From assembly GCA_027348115.1 (NCBI GenBank), contig DAIEQA010000022.1, positions 1-21,976 on the forward strand: 21,976 bases of DNA, written 5' to 3'. Origin of the DNA: Fen-1258 sp027348115. Lineage in GTDB: Bacteria > Bacteroidota > Ignavibacteria > Ignavibacteriales > Melioribacteraceae. Each line of letters opens with the position of its first letter. The first letter of the stretch is position 1. This document shows positions 1 to 7,936 of this stretch, one piece after another. Position numbers and translations under genes: made by a program. The notes beneath the pieces were generated by a model, which was given only the letters and a program-made list of their open reading frames with translations, searched no databases and was not told the DNA's origin.

Positions 1-1
1 T

Positions 2-667
2 ATTACAATTGTCAGCGGTCTTGCAAGGGGAATAGATTCAATTGCACACCTATCTGCCATAAACTCGAATGGAAGAACAATTGCGGTAATCGGCTCGGGG
101 CTGGATGTAATTTATCCGCCCGAAAATAAAAGTCTATTTGAAAAAATAAAAGAGAGAGGTGTTATAGTCTCAGAATTTCCATTTGGCACAAAACCAGATG
201 CACAAAATTTTCCAAGGCGGAATAGAATCATATCAGGTTTATGCCTGGGAACATTAATATTGGAGACAAAGATTAACGGCGGTGCTATGCAAACAGCGGC
301 TTACGCACTCGACCAAAACAGAGAAGTTTTTGCGGTACCAGGTAATATTAATATCAGACAAAGTGAAGGCCCAAACTCTCTGATTCAAAGAGGCGAGGCA
401 AAACTTGTTACGTGCGCTGAGGATATATTGCTCGAATTGAAATTACAACTCAAACCGGAAATAGACAAAAAAGTACATGCACCAACAGTCGAGCTCAACA
501 TGTTTGAAGAAAAAATTTATTCAATTCTCGGCAGCGAACCGAGACACATTGATGAAATAGCAACCGCCTCGGCTATATCGACTTCCGATTGTCTGGTTAA
601 TCTACTTACTCTTGAGTTTAAAGGTGCGGTAAAACAACTTCCCGGAAAGATGTTTGCAAAATGCTAA
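2..667 (+). CDS. dprA: DNA processing protein DprA (5'-truncated by the window edge)
   Basis: The reading frame is open from base 2, so the true start lies outside the window. DprA binds incoming single-stranded DNA and loads RecA during natural transformation. The visible part holds the Rossmann-like core: a GLARGIDSIAH motif at the left edge, then GSGLDVIYPPEN, SEFPFGT and NFPRRNRIISG, then the stretch ending REVFAVPG. These are signature DprA blocks. The usual SGALITA-like segment reads NGGAMQTA here, a mild variation. The last ~60 residues (from about NMFEEKIYSIL) fit the small winged-helix domain found at the C-terminus of many DprA proteins. The stop codon overlaps the stop of the convergent rarA by 4 nt, so neither gene has a separate terminator. 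An in-frame ATG at 290 and the TTG at 260 are internal and not real starts, because conserved motifs continue upstream. Confidence 0.95.
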   Translation: MTIVSGLARGIDSIAHLSAINSNGRTIAVIGSGLDVIYPPENKSLFEKIKERGVIVSEFPFGTKPDAQNFPRRNRIISGLCLGTLILETKINGGAMQTAAYALDQNREVFAVPGNINIRQSEGPNSLIQRGEAKLVTCAEDILLELKLQLKPEIDKKVHAPTVELNMFEEKIYSILGSEPRHIDEIATASAISTSDCLVNLLTLEFKGAVKQLPGKMFAKC

Positions 668-1959
668 TATCTCTTTCGATCCCTCCAAAGATTTTTAAGT
701 CTTTCTTTGATTGACTTTTCATTGCCGTTTTCCGAGGGTTGATAATACTGCTTATCTTTCAATTCGTCCGGCAAATAATTTTCCATGATAAAATTATTTT
801 CGAATGAATGCGGGTAACGATAATCTTTATGATACCCTAATTCTTTCATCAACTTTGTGGGAGCGTTTCTTAGATGCAGCGGTACCTGATATTGAGGAAG
901 ATTCCGGACATCTTTTAATGCATTATCTATGGCAAAGTAAGATGCATTGCTCTTAGGCGAAGATGCCAGATAAACAGCGCACTGGGAAAGAATTATTCTC
1001 GCTTCCGGCATTCCGATTTTATCGACTGCGCTGAATGCCGCTTCTGCCAGCAACAAAGCATTTGGTGAAGCATTGCCTATATCTTCCGATGCAAGCACTA
1101 CCATTCTTCTTGCTATGAAAAGCGGGTCTTCTCCGCCTTCCAGCATTCGAGCCATCCAATATACTGCTGCATCGGGATCGGAACCACGGAGACTTTTTAT
1201 GAAAGCAGAGATAAGATTGTAATGCTCTTCCCCGGCTTTATCGTAAATGAAATTCTTTCGTTGAATAACATTTTCAATTACCGCTTTTGTTATCTCAATT
1301 TCGTTACCGCCGGATTCTTGAATTACAGATGCCTCAAGAATATTCAAAAGTATTCTAGCATCGCCGCCGGATACATAAATTAAAAAGTCGGGATCAATTA
1401 ATTTTATGTTCAGCTTGCCAAGAAACTCATCATTTGTTAAAGCATAGTTCACAATATTCTGCAAATCTATTTTTGATAATTCTTCCAAAACAAAAATTCG
1501 AACCCGCGATCTCAATGCAGGAATAACTTCGAAGGAAGGATTTTCGGTTGTGGCGCCAATCAAAATAATTTCGCCGGATTCAACCGAAGAAAGAAGCGCG
1601 TCCTGCTGCGCCTTGTTGAAACGATGAATCTCATCGATAAAAAGTATGGTCCGTTTAAAGTGCTCTCGATTTGTTTTAGCATGATCTATTATTTGGCGTA
1701 TTTCCCTTACACCGGAAGAAACCGCATTGATTTGAAAAAATTCCGAGTTGGTTGTTTCGGATATAATTTTAGCTAAGGTAGTTTTACCTGTTCCTGGCGG
1801 CCCCCATAAAACAATCGAGCTCAGCGAATCATTTTCAATCATGACTCGCAAAGGTTTGCCGTTGCCGATTAATTTTTGCTGACCTTGAAATTCTTGAAGC
1901 GTTTTCGGTCTGCATCTTTCGGCAAGCGGAACTGCCGGGGGTTTTATTTTGGATTCCAC
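664..1959 (-). CDS. rarA: Replication-associated recombination protein A (RarA/MgsA), AAA+ ATPase
   Basis: RarA is a clamp-loader-like AAA+ ATPase that acts at stalled replication forks and at single-strand/double-strand DNA junctions. The 431-residue protein has the normal family length. Walker A (GPPGTGKT) lies at about residues 53-60 and Walker B (ILFIDEIHRF) at 105-114. A sensor segment GATTENPSFEVIPALRSR follows, with the likely arginine finger at its end. The C-terminal half carries the MgsA-type tetramerisation region, including RGSDPDAAVYWMARMLEGGEDP and the HLRNAPTKLMKELGYHKDYRYPH block. The start is GTG at 1959; the next in-frame ATG is at residue 40 and would remove conserved sequence. 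It begins 9 nt after the FtsB-like gene, so it is probably the last gene of a leftward operon running from metF or further upstream. Confidence 0.95.
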   Translation of the reverse strand: MESKIKPPAVPLAERCRPKTLQEFQGQQKLIGNGKPLRVMIENDSLSSIVLWGPPGTGKTTLAKIISETTNSEFFQINAVSSGVREIRQIIDHAKTNREHFKRTILFIDEIHRFNKAQQDALLSSVESGEIILIGATTENPSFEVIPALRSRVRIFVLEELSKIDLQNIVNYALTNDEFLGKLNIKLIDPDFLIYVSGGDARILLNILEASVIQESGGNEIEITKAVIENVIQRKNFIYDKAGEEHYNLISAFIKSLRGSDPDAAVYWMARMLEGGEDPLFIARRMVVLASEDIGNASPNALLLAEAAFSAVDKIGMPEARIILSQCAVYLASSPKSNASYFAIDNALKDVRNLPQYQVPLHLRNAPTKLMKELGYHKDYRYPHSFENNFIMENYLPDELKDKQYYQPSENGNEKSIKERLKNLWRDRKRY

Positions 1960-1968
1960 CTGTAACGC

Positions 1969-2259
1969 CTAATTCTCTTGGATCTTAAAAACTTTTTCAT
2001 TCTTCTTCATCATACTGAATTTTTCGCGGGCAACCTGTTCTATTTTCGCCTTACTGGTTTGAAGAGAATCAATCTCCGTCTGGAGATTTTTTATTTTCTC
2101 CTCGGCTTTTCGAATATCGTCGTCCATCCGGCTAAGTTCGCCTTTCAACTTTAAATATTTTAGAATTCCGTTTTCGTTGAATACTAGAAAAGAAACAGCG
2201 CCAATAACAACAACGAGGAATAAAATTCTTAAAAGCAGTTTATTTTTTACGGCTGCCAT
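1969..2259 (-). CDS. FtsB/DivIC-like septum formation initiator
   Basis: This is a small bitopic division protein of the DivIC/FtsB type. In known members a single membrane helix and a periplasmic coiled coil form a complex with FtsL and FtsQ/DivIB at the septum. The 96-residue product has a basic N-terminus, one membrane helix (about residues 8-27) and then a heptad-rich coiled coil (about 35-75). It ends with the VAREKFSMMKKNEKVFKI segment that resembles the conserved post-coiled-coil region of the family. I chose the ATG at 2259, which shares one base with the ddl stop (TGATG), over the TTG one codon upstream. Coupling to ddl fits a cell-wall/division cluster. The family is short and poorly conserved, so the call rests on architecture, the tail motif and context. 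Confidence 0.8.
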   Translation of the reverse strand: MAAVKNKLLLRILFLVVVIGAVSFLVFNENGILKYLKLKGELSRMDDDIRKAEEKIKNLQTEIDSLQTSKAKIEQVAREKFSMMKKNEKVFKIQEN

Positions 2260-3260
2260 CAAAGAGAATTTTTAATAATTCTATCAATCAGTTCTTCAAA
2301 GCTTATTCCCGCGGCTTTTGCCATTTTAGGAACGAGCGAAGTGCTCGTCATTCCCGGCAAAGAATTAACTTCGAGGCAATAGACTTTAAAGTCATCTGTA
2401 ACTCTAAAATCAACGCGGGCATAGCTTTCGCATCCAACCGAATTAAATGCAAGCTGAGCTTGATGTCTAAGATGCTCTGCAATCTTCGGAGGTATTTCTG
2501 CAGGAACTATGTAATCAGTTCTGCCGTGAGTGTATTTATTTTCATAATCGTAAAATCCGCTTTTCGGTTTTATCTCCAGCACGGGAAGAGCTTTGCTGTT
2601 AAGGATGGCAACCGTCATTTCTCTGCCGGGGATATATTCCTCAACCAAAACTTTATCCGAAAATTCCAAGGCGCTCTTAATTGACTGCGGTACTTCAACA
2701 TCGCCTCGGCAAATAGTTAGGCCGATGGTTGAACCTTGATCGTTAGGTTTGAAAACACACGGGTATCCAAAAAATTTTTTTATCTTGGAACGGATTAGAT
2801 CGAAATCTTCATCTGTTTTATTTACAACAAACCAGCGCGGCGTATTTACATCAAAATGCTGAAACATGACTTTTGTCATGCATTTATCCATCGAGACGGC
2901 GCTCGCCAGAATTTTGGAACCGGTGTATTTAATTCCTCTCAGTTCAAGAAGCGATTGGATTGTTCCGTCCTCTCCCCATTTACCGTGCAAGCCGATAAAA
3001 GCTACATCGACGTAATCGAACAAAGAAGAATTAACCGCTTCAACATAATTCCGGTTCGACCGCTCCGCGAAATCTTCTTTAGCGAAAAATTTTTCAACAT
3101 CGGAAGGTTGATTCAAACCGTAAGCGGGATCTATAACTTTGACGTTGTACCCCAAAGATAATAGCGCACTTAAAATAGATTTACCGGACGACTTTGAAAC
3201 CTCGCGTTCCGGCGATGTACCACCGACGAGTAACGCTACCGCAATTTCACTGTTAGACAT
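2259..3260 (-). CDS. ddl: D-alanine--D-alanine ligase
   Basis: Ddl joins two D-alanines with ATP to make the dipeptide for UDP-MurNAc-pentapeptide in the cytoplasm. The ATP-grasp signatures are all visible: GGTSPEREVS near the N-terminus, LHGKWGEDGTIQ, YTGS, the PCVFKPNDQGSTIG ATP-binding loop, EEYIPGREMTVAIL, and the metal/phosphate region SYARVDFR...YCLEVNSLPGMTSTSLVPK. With the ATG at 3260 the protein is 333 residues, the normal length. A TTG three codons upstream (3269) is possible but neither start has a strong ribosome site. The gene lies about 50 nt after the Gfo/Idh/MocA-type gene and its stop overlaps the start of the FtsB-like gene, suggesting translational coupling between wall precursor synthesis and a division protein. 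Confidence 0.97.
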   Translation of the reverse strand: MSNSEIAVALLVGGTSPEREVSKSSGKSILSALLSLGYNVKVIDPAYGLNQPSDVEKFFAKEDFAERSNRNYVEAVNSSLFDYVDVAFIGLHGKWGEDGTIQSLLELRGIKYTGSKILASAVSMDKCMTKVMFQHFDVNTPRWFVVNKTDEDFDLIRSKIKKFFGYPCVFKPNDQGSTIGLTICRGDVEVPQSIKSALEFSDKVLVEEYIPGREMTVAILNSKALPVLEIKPKSGFYDYENKYTHGRTDYIVPAEIPPKIAEHLRHQAQLAFNSVGCESYARVDFRVTDDFKVYCLEVNSLPGMTSTSLVPKMAKAAGISFEELIDRIIKNSL

Positions 3261-3311
3261 ATTTACCAAACTTAGTTTTGATGAATAATGGGTGTATTAT
3301 AATCAACGAAT

Positions 3312-4328
3312 TCATTTGATGCCGCACTGTCTTTCAATCTTCTCAATAGTTTCCATATCGATTAGGCCGTCTTCTCCGGTAACGCGCGGAGAAGTATTTT
3401 TAAGAATTGTTCTCTGCACATCGCGAATCATAAAAAGAAGTTTGTTTGTTCTCTTCCGAAATATTTTTTTTGCTTCGCCGTGAAGATCAATAATTAATTT
3501 TGTAGAAACATTTCTTTTGCTAAAGAAATCCTCTATGGCTATCGAACCGTTATAACCAAGAATTTCAATTCGGTTGAATGCTTTCTTAGTATTGTAAGAA
3601 ACATTAAAATGACCGTATCCGCCGTTTTCAAATTTCACAATTCCGGAAGCAAAATCTTCAACCTCGCTTTTATAAACTACGTTATCCATGAATGCTTTGG
3701 TTTCAACAATTTCACCGCCGAAAAATCTCAGCAAGTCGATCATTTGCGAACCGAGAGAACGCAATACGCCGCCGCCGCTCAATTCTTTTTTAAACCTGAA
3801 ATTATGATCGGGCGCGTAATCGATATTATATGAGACGGAAATCGAAACAATCTTGCCGAGCATATGCTTATCCATCAGCTCCTTAGCTTTCTGAACATGC
3901 GGATGAAAACGGTGCGAATGATCGAGAAGAAGGAGAACATTATTTTCTCTGCACATATTTACCATTTCTCCTGCCTGTTCCGAATTTAGCGCTATCGGAA
4001 CTTCGCAAAGTATGTGCTTGGAAGCTTTGGCGGCTTTGATAATCTTTTCGTAGTTGTTTGAAGTTGCGCCGGAAACATAAACTATATTGATGTCGCTGTT
4101 GAGAAACAAATCATAATTATCGTAAGAATTGGGCGCGCCGAATCTACCGGCAATATTTTTTGCTCGATTAATATCGTGGCTGTAAACGGCTACAAGTTTG
4201 CTTCGCTGCGCGTATTGAAGCGCCGGCAAAAATGAGTGCTCGGCAAACTGTCCGCAACCGGCTATGCCCCATTTCAATTTTTTTGGAATAGCAGAAGTTA
4301 ATTTTAATCTTCTTGTTGGATTAATCAT
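3312..4328 (-). CDS. Gfo/Idh/MocA-fold protein with catalytic substitutions (possible pseudo-oxidoreductase)
   Basis: The 338-residue product has the two-domain layout of Gfo/Idh/MocA sugar/polyol dehydrogenases. It has an N-terminal NAD(P)-binding Rossmann fold starting at KWGIAGCGQFAEH (about residues 19-31) and a C-terminal beta-sheet domain from about 140, including SGGGVLRSLGSQMIDLLRFFGG. Three conserved features are changed. The EKP lysine is valine (CEVPIAL, codon GTT at 3999-4001, residue 110). The catalytic histidine of the usual GSHxID motif is glutamine (GSQMID, codon CAA at 3744-3746, residue 195). The usual ATPNxxH segment reads SGATSNNYE. The frame is intact and not decayed, so the protein is probably maintained, perhaps as a binding or regulatory protein or an enzyme with altered chemistry. 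It starts 10 nt after metF, so the two are probably co-transcribed. Substrate unknown. Confidence 0.85.
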   Translation of the reverse strand: MINPTRRLKLTSAIPKKLKWGIAGCGQFAEHSFLPALQYAQRSKLVAVYSHDINRAKNIAGRFGAPNSYDNYDLFLNSDINIVYVSGATSNNYEKIIKAAKASKHILCEVPIALNSEQAGEMVNMCRENNVLLLLDHSHRFHPHVQKAKELMDKHMLGKIVSISVSYNIDYAPDHNFRFKKELSGGGVLRSLGSQMIDLLRFFGGEIVETKAFMDNVVYKSEVEDFASGIVKFENGGYGHFNVSYNTKKAFNRIEILGYNGSIAIEDFFSKRNVSTKLIIDLHGEAKKIFRKRTNKLLFMIRDVQRTILKNTSPRVTGEDGLIDMETIEKIERQCGIK

Positions 4329-4338
4329 TGTGTTCCCG

Positions 4339-5289
4339 CTACAAATTTAATTTTTCCATAAGCTTTTTTATCGGATGAGAATTGGTCATGGTATAAAAAT
4401 GCAGAGCAGGCACATTATTATTCAGCAATTCTTCAACCTGTTTCCTTGTCCACTCCACGCCAATATCGATAACGTGTTCCGGTCGTGCGTTTTCAACTTC
4501 GTCGGCTAATTCCTGCGGTAAATCAATATAAAAATTCTTCGGCAAATTTTTAATGTGGCTCTTCGATGTAATAATTTTTAACCCGGGAATAATAGGAACG
4601 GTAATTCCTTCTTTACGGCAGAGGTCAACATAATCGAAAAAAGCTTTGTTGTTGTAGAACATTTGGGTTACAATGTAAGAAGCGCCGGCTTCTACCTTGG
4701 CCTTGGCATAACGAACATCTGTAACAAGATTAGGCGCTTCGAAGTGTTTTTCGGGATAACCCCCGGCGCCTATGCAGAAATTCATATGCTGGGCATCGAG
4801 CAATCCTTCCTCAAGATATCGCCCATTGTTAATGGCATTAATTTGTGAAATTAAATCGACGGCATATTCGTTGATGCTTCTTCCAAACTTAATCGGCTTT
4901 TTAAAACCGCTGTCGTCTCCGCGCACCGCAAGTACGTTTTCTATTCCCAAATAATGAAGCTCAATCAAAAAGTCTTCCGTTTCCTCGCGCGTAAAGCCGC
5001 TGCAAAGGACGTGCGGAACAGCATCGATATTATATTTATTTTGAATCAACGCGCATATTCCAAGCGTGCCGGGCCGTTTGCGTTTTACTTTCATTTGCAT
5101 GCCGGTCGGAGTCTCTTCGTAAACTACTTCGGCGGGATGACTCGTGATATCTATAAACGGAGGATGGTATTTCGTTATATCCTCGAGAACATTCAAAAGC
5201 TGTTTGATATTTCCCCCTCGCTTAGGAGGTATTATTTCAAAACTTACCAAGGTGCTTTTTGCATTTTCCAGATGTTCAATTACTTTCAT
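4339..5289 (-). CDS. metF: 5,10-methylenetetrahydrofolate reductase
   Basis: MetF is an FAD-dependent TIM-barrel enzyme that reduces methylene-THF to methyl-THF, the methyl donor for methionine synthesis. The 316-residue protein matches the usual bacterial length. Visible motifs are SFEIIPPKRG with the proton-relay glutamate E18, DITSHPA, PHVLCSGFTREE, the FAD-site LAVRGDD (D125), NFCIGAGGYPEKH, YIVTQMFYNN and the C-terminal ALHFYTMTNS. The PPKRGGNIKQL opening resembles the Bacteroidota-type MetF. The start ATG at 5289 follows a 65-nt gap after the penicillin-acylase gene, enough room for its own promoter, although I could not identify one with confidence. The next gene, a Gfo/Idh/MocA-fold protein, begins after 10 nt with no recognisable link to folate metabolism. 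Confidence 0.97.
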   Translation of the reverse strand: MKVIEHLENAKSTLVSFEIIPPKRGGNIKQLLNVLEDITKYHPPFIDITSHPAEVVYEETPTGMQMKVKRKRPGTLGICALIQNKYNIDAVPHVLCSGFTREETEDFLIELHYLGIENVLAVRGDDSGFKKPIKFGRSINEYAVDLISQINAINNGRYLEEGLLDAQHMNFCIGAGGYPEKHFEAPNLVTDVRYAKAKVEAGASYIVTQMFYNNKAFFDYVDLCRKEGITVPIIPGLKIITSKSHIKNLPKNFYIDLPQELADEVENARPEHVIDIGVEWTRKQVEELLNNNVPALHFYTMTNSHPIKKLMEKLNL

Positions 5290-5354
5290 AATTACCCGTT
5301 TTGTTCGGTGCGAATTTAATACTTTCTAAATAAACTTATTAATGAAACTAATTT

Positions 5355-7820
5355 TTATTGCGGCATCAAGCGTAAATCGTCTTTGGCCGTTTTAATAAAC
5401 TCGTCTTGCCGCAAAGGCACACGGATGTATTTTCCTCTCAGCCATTTATCGGTCATATCCTTATAGTGCCCGCTTATAAAATTGCCGGATTCACCGGTAG
5501 GCAAAATAAAATTAAGATGATCGGGATCGCCGAAATCGTAAATATAACGCATAGAAGGGCCGAGTGTGTTCTCGTATTTCTTGGAACGCTGCGGTTCCGA
5601 ATTTTCTCCGGAATTCTCATACAGCTCCGGGAAAGAATATTCCGTATTGAAAATTGTTGTTCCGTCTCCACCAATACCGAATGGGCCTATATTAATTATT
5701 TTATCGAGCAAGGATGATTTTCCATGAAACATATGTTTGAAGGTTACCTTATGAATATCTCCCCACTGCCAGTTTGAAATATCTTTGCCGTAATTTTTTT
5801 CGAGGTCGGATAGCGCATCAACCAGACTCTTACGAATAATATCGTCGCGTGTTTCAACCTGCGGGGTTCTTATATCATCAAAGAAAGAAGAGTTATTCTC
5901 CTGAAGCATCTTAGGAATGATACGGTACGGTATGTTGGCAAGAAAAACATATTCCTTAAGAAGATCGCTGCCCATCTCGTCTTCAAAAATATTTTTTATA
6001 AGGTACTGCAGAAAGCGGGTATAAATAGTCGGCACCTGGCTGCCGGCATCCATATTAAAATTCCACCCCTTTAACAAATCAATAGCGGTTTGTAAATTTT
6101 CATCCGTGATCTTAACATTCTTAAACGCATCCAAAATATACGGAGTTAAATTTTGCGCATAGGGAGAAACAAAATCAAGCTGGTACTTTTCATAATCGGC
6201 TACGCTGTGAATTGATTTTGATTTTAATAACTGGGTTATCCTCTCGATGCGCGACGACGGCTCCCAAATGTTCGAAATGTGATATTTAAAATTCTCTACT
6301 GTCTTATTGTTCGCGCTTGCTATAAAGTTTTGCGGGGGATTAAAAAGCTTCGGCATCTCTTCGTACGGTACAAAACCGATCCAATCGCTCTTGCTTGTGG
6401 TACCGTCGTAAATTAAAGTAGGACTGTTGGAAGCTCGAATAGGCAGCCGCGCCGCGCAAATGTAGCCGATATTTCCCTTGTCGTCCGCATACACAAAATT
6501 TTGACCCGGAACGGTGAAGTAACGAACGGCATCTTTAAAGTCGTCCCAGTTCTTGGATTTATTGATGGACATTGCCGCGAACATTTCGTCGCTGAATTCA
6601 AGTCCGGTCCACCGCATGCTCATCTGCGCTGTTTTAACTCCGGTGTTGGGATACATTTTTCCAAACGGATGAATATCTGTAATCATGGGTCCGCGGTGTG
6701 TTCTTTTAATTTCATACACAACTTCCGGCGAGTCTTTAACTCGTATTGTATCTTTAACTATTGAGAGTTTCTTCCATGCGCCGTCGAGTAAATAATTTTG
6801 ACCGGTCGAATCAACTTTCTCAACATAAAAATCTGCGTCATCGGCCATAACGTTTGTCATTGCCCATGCAATGTTTTGGTTTTTGCCGATTACAATTGCC
6901 GGCAAACCGGGTATCGTAAATCCTTCAGCATTCCAATCCTTACTTCTGATTATGGCAAAGTACCAGCGGGCCGGCGCTGTAAAAGCAAGATGAGGATCGT
7001 TGGCTATAATTGGCTTGCCGGAAGCCGACATTTTTCCATCCACAACCCAGTTATTCGAGCCAATGTGAGTTCCTACAAATCCCGTAAAATTTCTAAACTG
7101 ACGATCAACCTTAATTAATCCGTCGGGAATAGAAGCAAAACTTTTAATATCGGGCGGAATGATTGTGGGAGAATTCTCAGGGAAATCGGGCAGAAGTTCT
7201 TTCGCTTTTTCTGCGCCGAATTTTTGAACAAGCTGAGAAAATGTTATATCCGTCCACCAGCTTAAATTTAATTCCCATCCCATTAGCTTTGCAATTACCA
7301 AACTATGTTCCGGCTTCCAGGGATACGGGTCGTAACCCAATACATCAAATTCAACGGAGTATTTTCCTTTGGCGTCTTTGATAAAAGCATTTACGCCGTT
7401 TGAGTACGCCGTAAGTATTTTTTTTGTTAACGGATTAAGTTTGTTATAATTCTCTTCGACATTTTTATACATTCCGATTGTGCGGAACATTTTATCGATA
7501 GCTACTGTGGATGTTCCGAAGATTTCGCTAAGTCTTCCTTCGCCGGCGCGGCGTGCAATATCCATCTGGAATAATCTTTCCTGTGCGTGAACATAACCGA
7601 GAGCGAACGCTGCGTCTTCATCGTCTGCGGCTTGAATCAACGGGATTGCGTTGCCATCCCGGTAGATATTTACTGTTTCGGTTAACCCGGAAAATTTCTT
7701 TTCGCCGCTGTAATCCGGCAATGTACGATGAAGAATTAAATACGAGAGCGTAAAAAGGGCTATTATTATTATAACAAGAGCAGAAAGTATTCCTACTACT
7801 ATTTTCTTCCAGGTCTTCAT
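5355..7820 (-). CDS. Penicillin acylase family protein (N-terminal-nucleophile hydrolase), membrane-anchored
   Basis: Proteins of this family hydrolyse amide bonds, known substrates including penicillins, acyl-homoserine lactones and other N-acyl compounds. They mature by self-cleavage that exposes an N-terminal serine. The 821-residue precursor has the normal length. Residues 1-30 form a basic start plus a long hydrophobic helix (about 7-30) with no clear cleavage site, so it may stay anchored with the enzyme in the periplasm. The alpha-chain region shows AFALGYVHAQERLFQMDIARRAGEGRLSEI in pieces around residues 71-100. The beta-chain begins at GSNNWVV, with predicted nucleophile S255 (codon at 7056-7058) followed by N256-N257-W258. 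ANDPHL and a WAMTNVMADDADFY block, typical of the substrate/calcium region, follow. Substrate cannot be read from sequence. It is the first gene of the leftward block, divergent from rmuC across 116 bases. Confidence 0.93.
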   Translation of the reverse strand: MKTWKKIVVGILSALVIIIIALFTLSYLILHRTLPDYSGEKKFSGLTETVNIYRDGNAIPLIQAADDEDAAFALGYVHAQERLFQMDIARRAGEGRLSEIFGTSTVAIDKMFRTIGMYKNVEENYNKLNPLTKKILTAYSNGVNAFIKDAKGKYSVEFDVLGYDPYPWKPEHSLVIAKLMGWELNLSWWTDITFSQLVQKFGAEKAKELLPDFPENSPTIIPPDIKSFASIPDGLIKVDRQFRNFTGFVGTHIGSNNWVVDGKMSASGKPIIANDPHLAFTAPARWYFAIIRSKDWNAEGFTIPGLPAIVIGKNQNIAWAMTNVMADDADFYVEKVDSTGQNYLLDGAWKKLSIVKDTIRVKDSPEVVYEIKRTHRGPMITDIHPFGKMYPNTGVKTAQMSMRWTGLEFSDEMFAAMSINKSKNWDDFKDAVRYFTVPGQNFVYADDKGNIGYICAARLPIRASNSPTLIYDGTTSKSDWIGFVPYEEMPKLFNPPQNFIASANNKTVENFKYHISNIWEPSSRIERITQLLKSKSIHSVADYEKYQLDFVSPYAQNLTPYILDAFKNVKITDENLQTAIDLLKGWNFNMDAGSQVPTIYTRFLQYLIKNIFEDEMGSDLLKEYVFLANIPYRIIPKMLQENNSSFFDDIRTPQVETRDDIIRKSLVDALSDLEKNYGKDISNWQWGDIHKVTFKHMFHGKSSLLDKIINIGPFGIGGDGTTIFNTEYSFPELYENSGENSEPQRSKKYENTLGPSMRYIYDFGDPDHLNFILPTGESGNFISGHYKDMTDKWLRGKYIRVPLRQDEFIKTAKDDLRLMPQ

Positions 7821-7936
7821 TAAATTATTTCCGGGGATGTTCTTCCTAAAGTTATGAAATAAAAGATTTGCCGAATAATAAAATATTTAATAAATAAGTT
7901 CACGGATTTCCAAAAAATAGATAATCAAAAAAAATT
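7821..7936. other. AT-rich divergent intergenic region
   Basis: These 116 bases separate the leftward acylase gene from rightward rmuC and must hold whatever promoters drive both. The rmuC side is very AT-rich, with runs such as ATAATAAAATATTTAATAAATAAG at about 7875-7898. I cannot assign defined -35/-10 boxes, an operator or a hairpin here. An antisense frame of 99 codons crossing into it at 7900-8199 shows no protein-like character. Confidence 0.5.

Noticed and set aside
260..667. A short 135-residue DprA starting at the TTG at 260
   Set aside because: The same frame is open and strongly DprA-like back to base 2, so this is an internal codon of a gene cut by the window edge.
4954..5319. 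121-codon plus-strand frame over the start of metF
   Set aside because: Antisense to conserved MetF motifs; its composition looks like reverse-strand noise.
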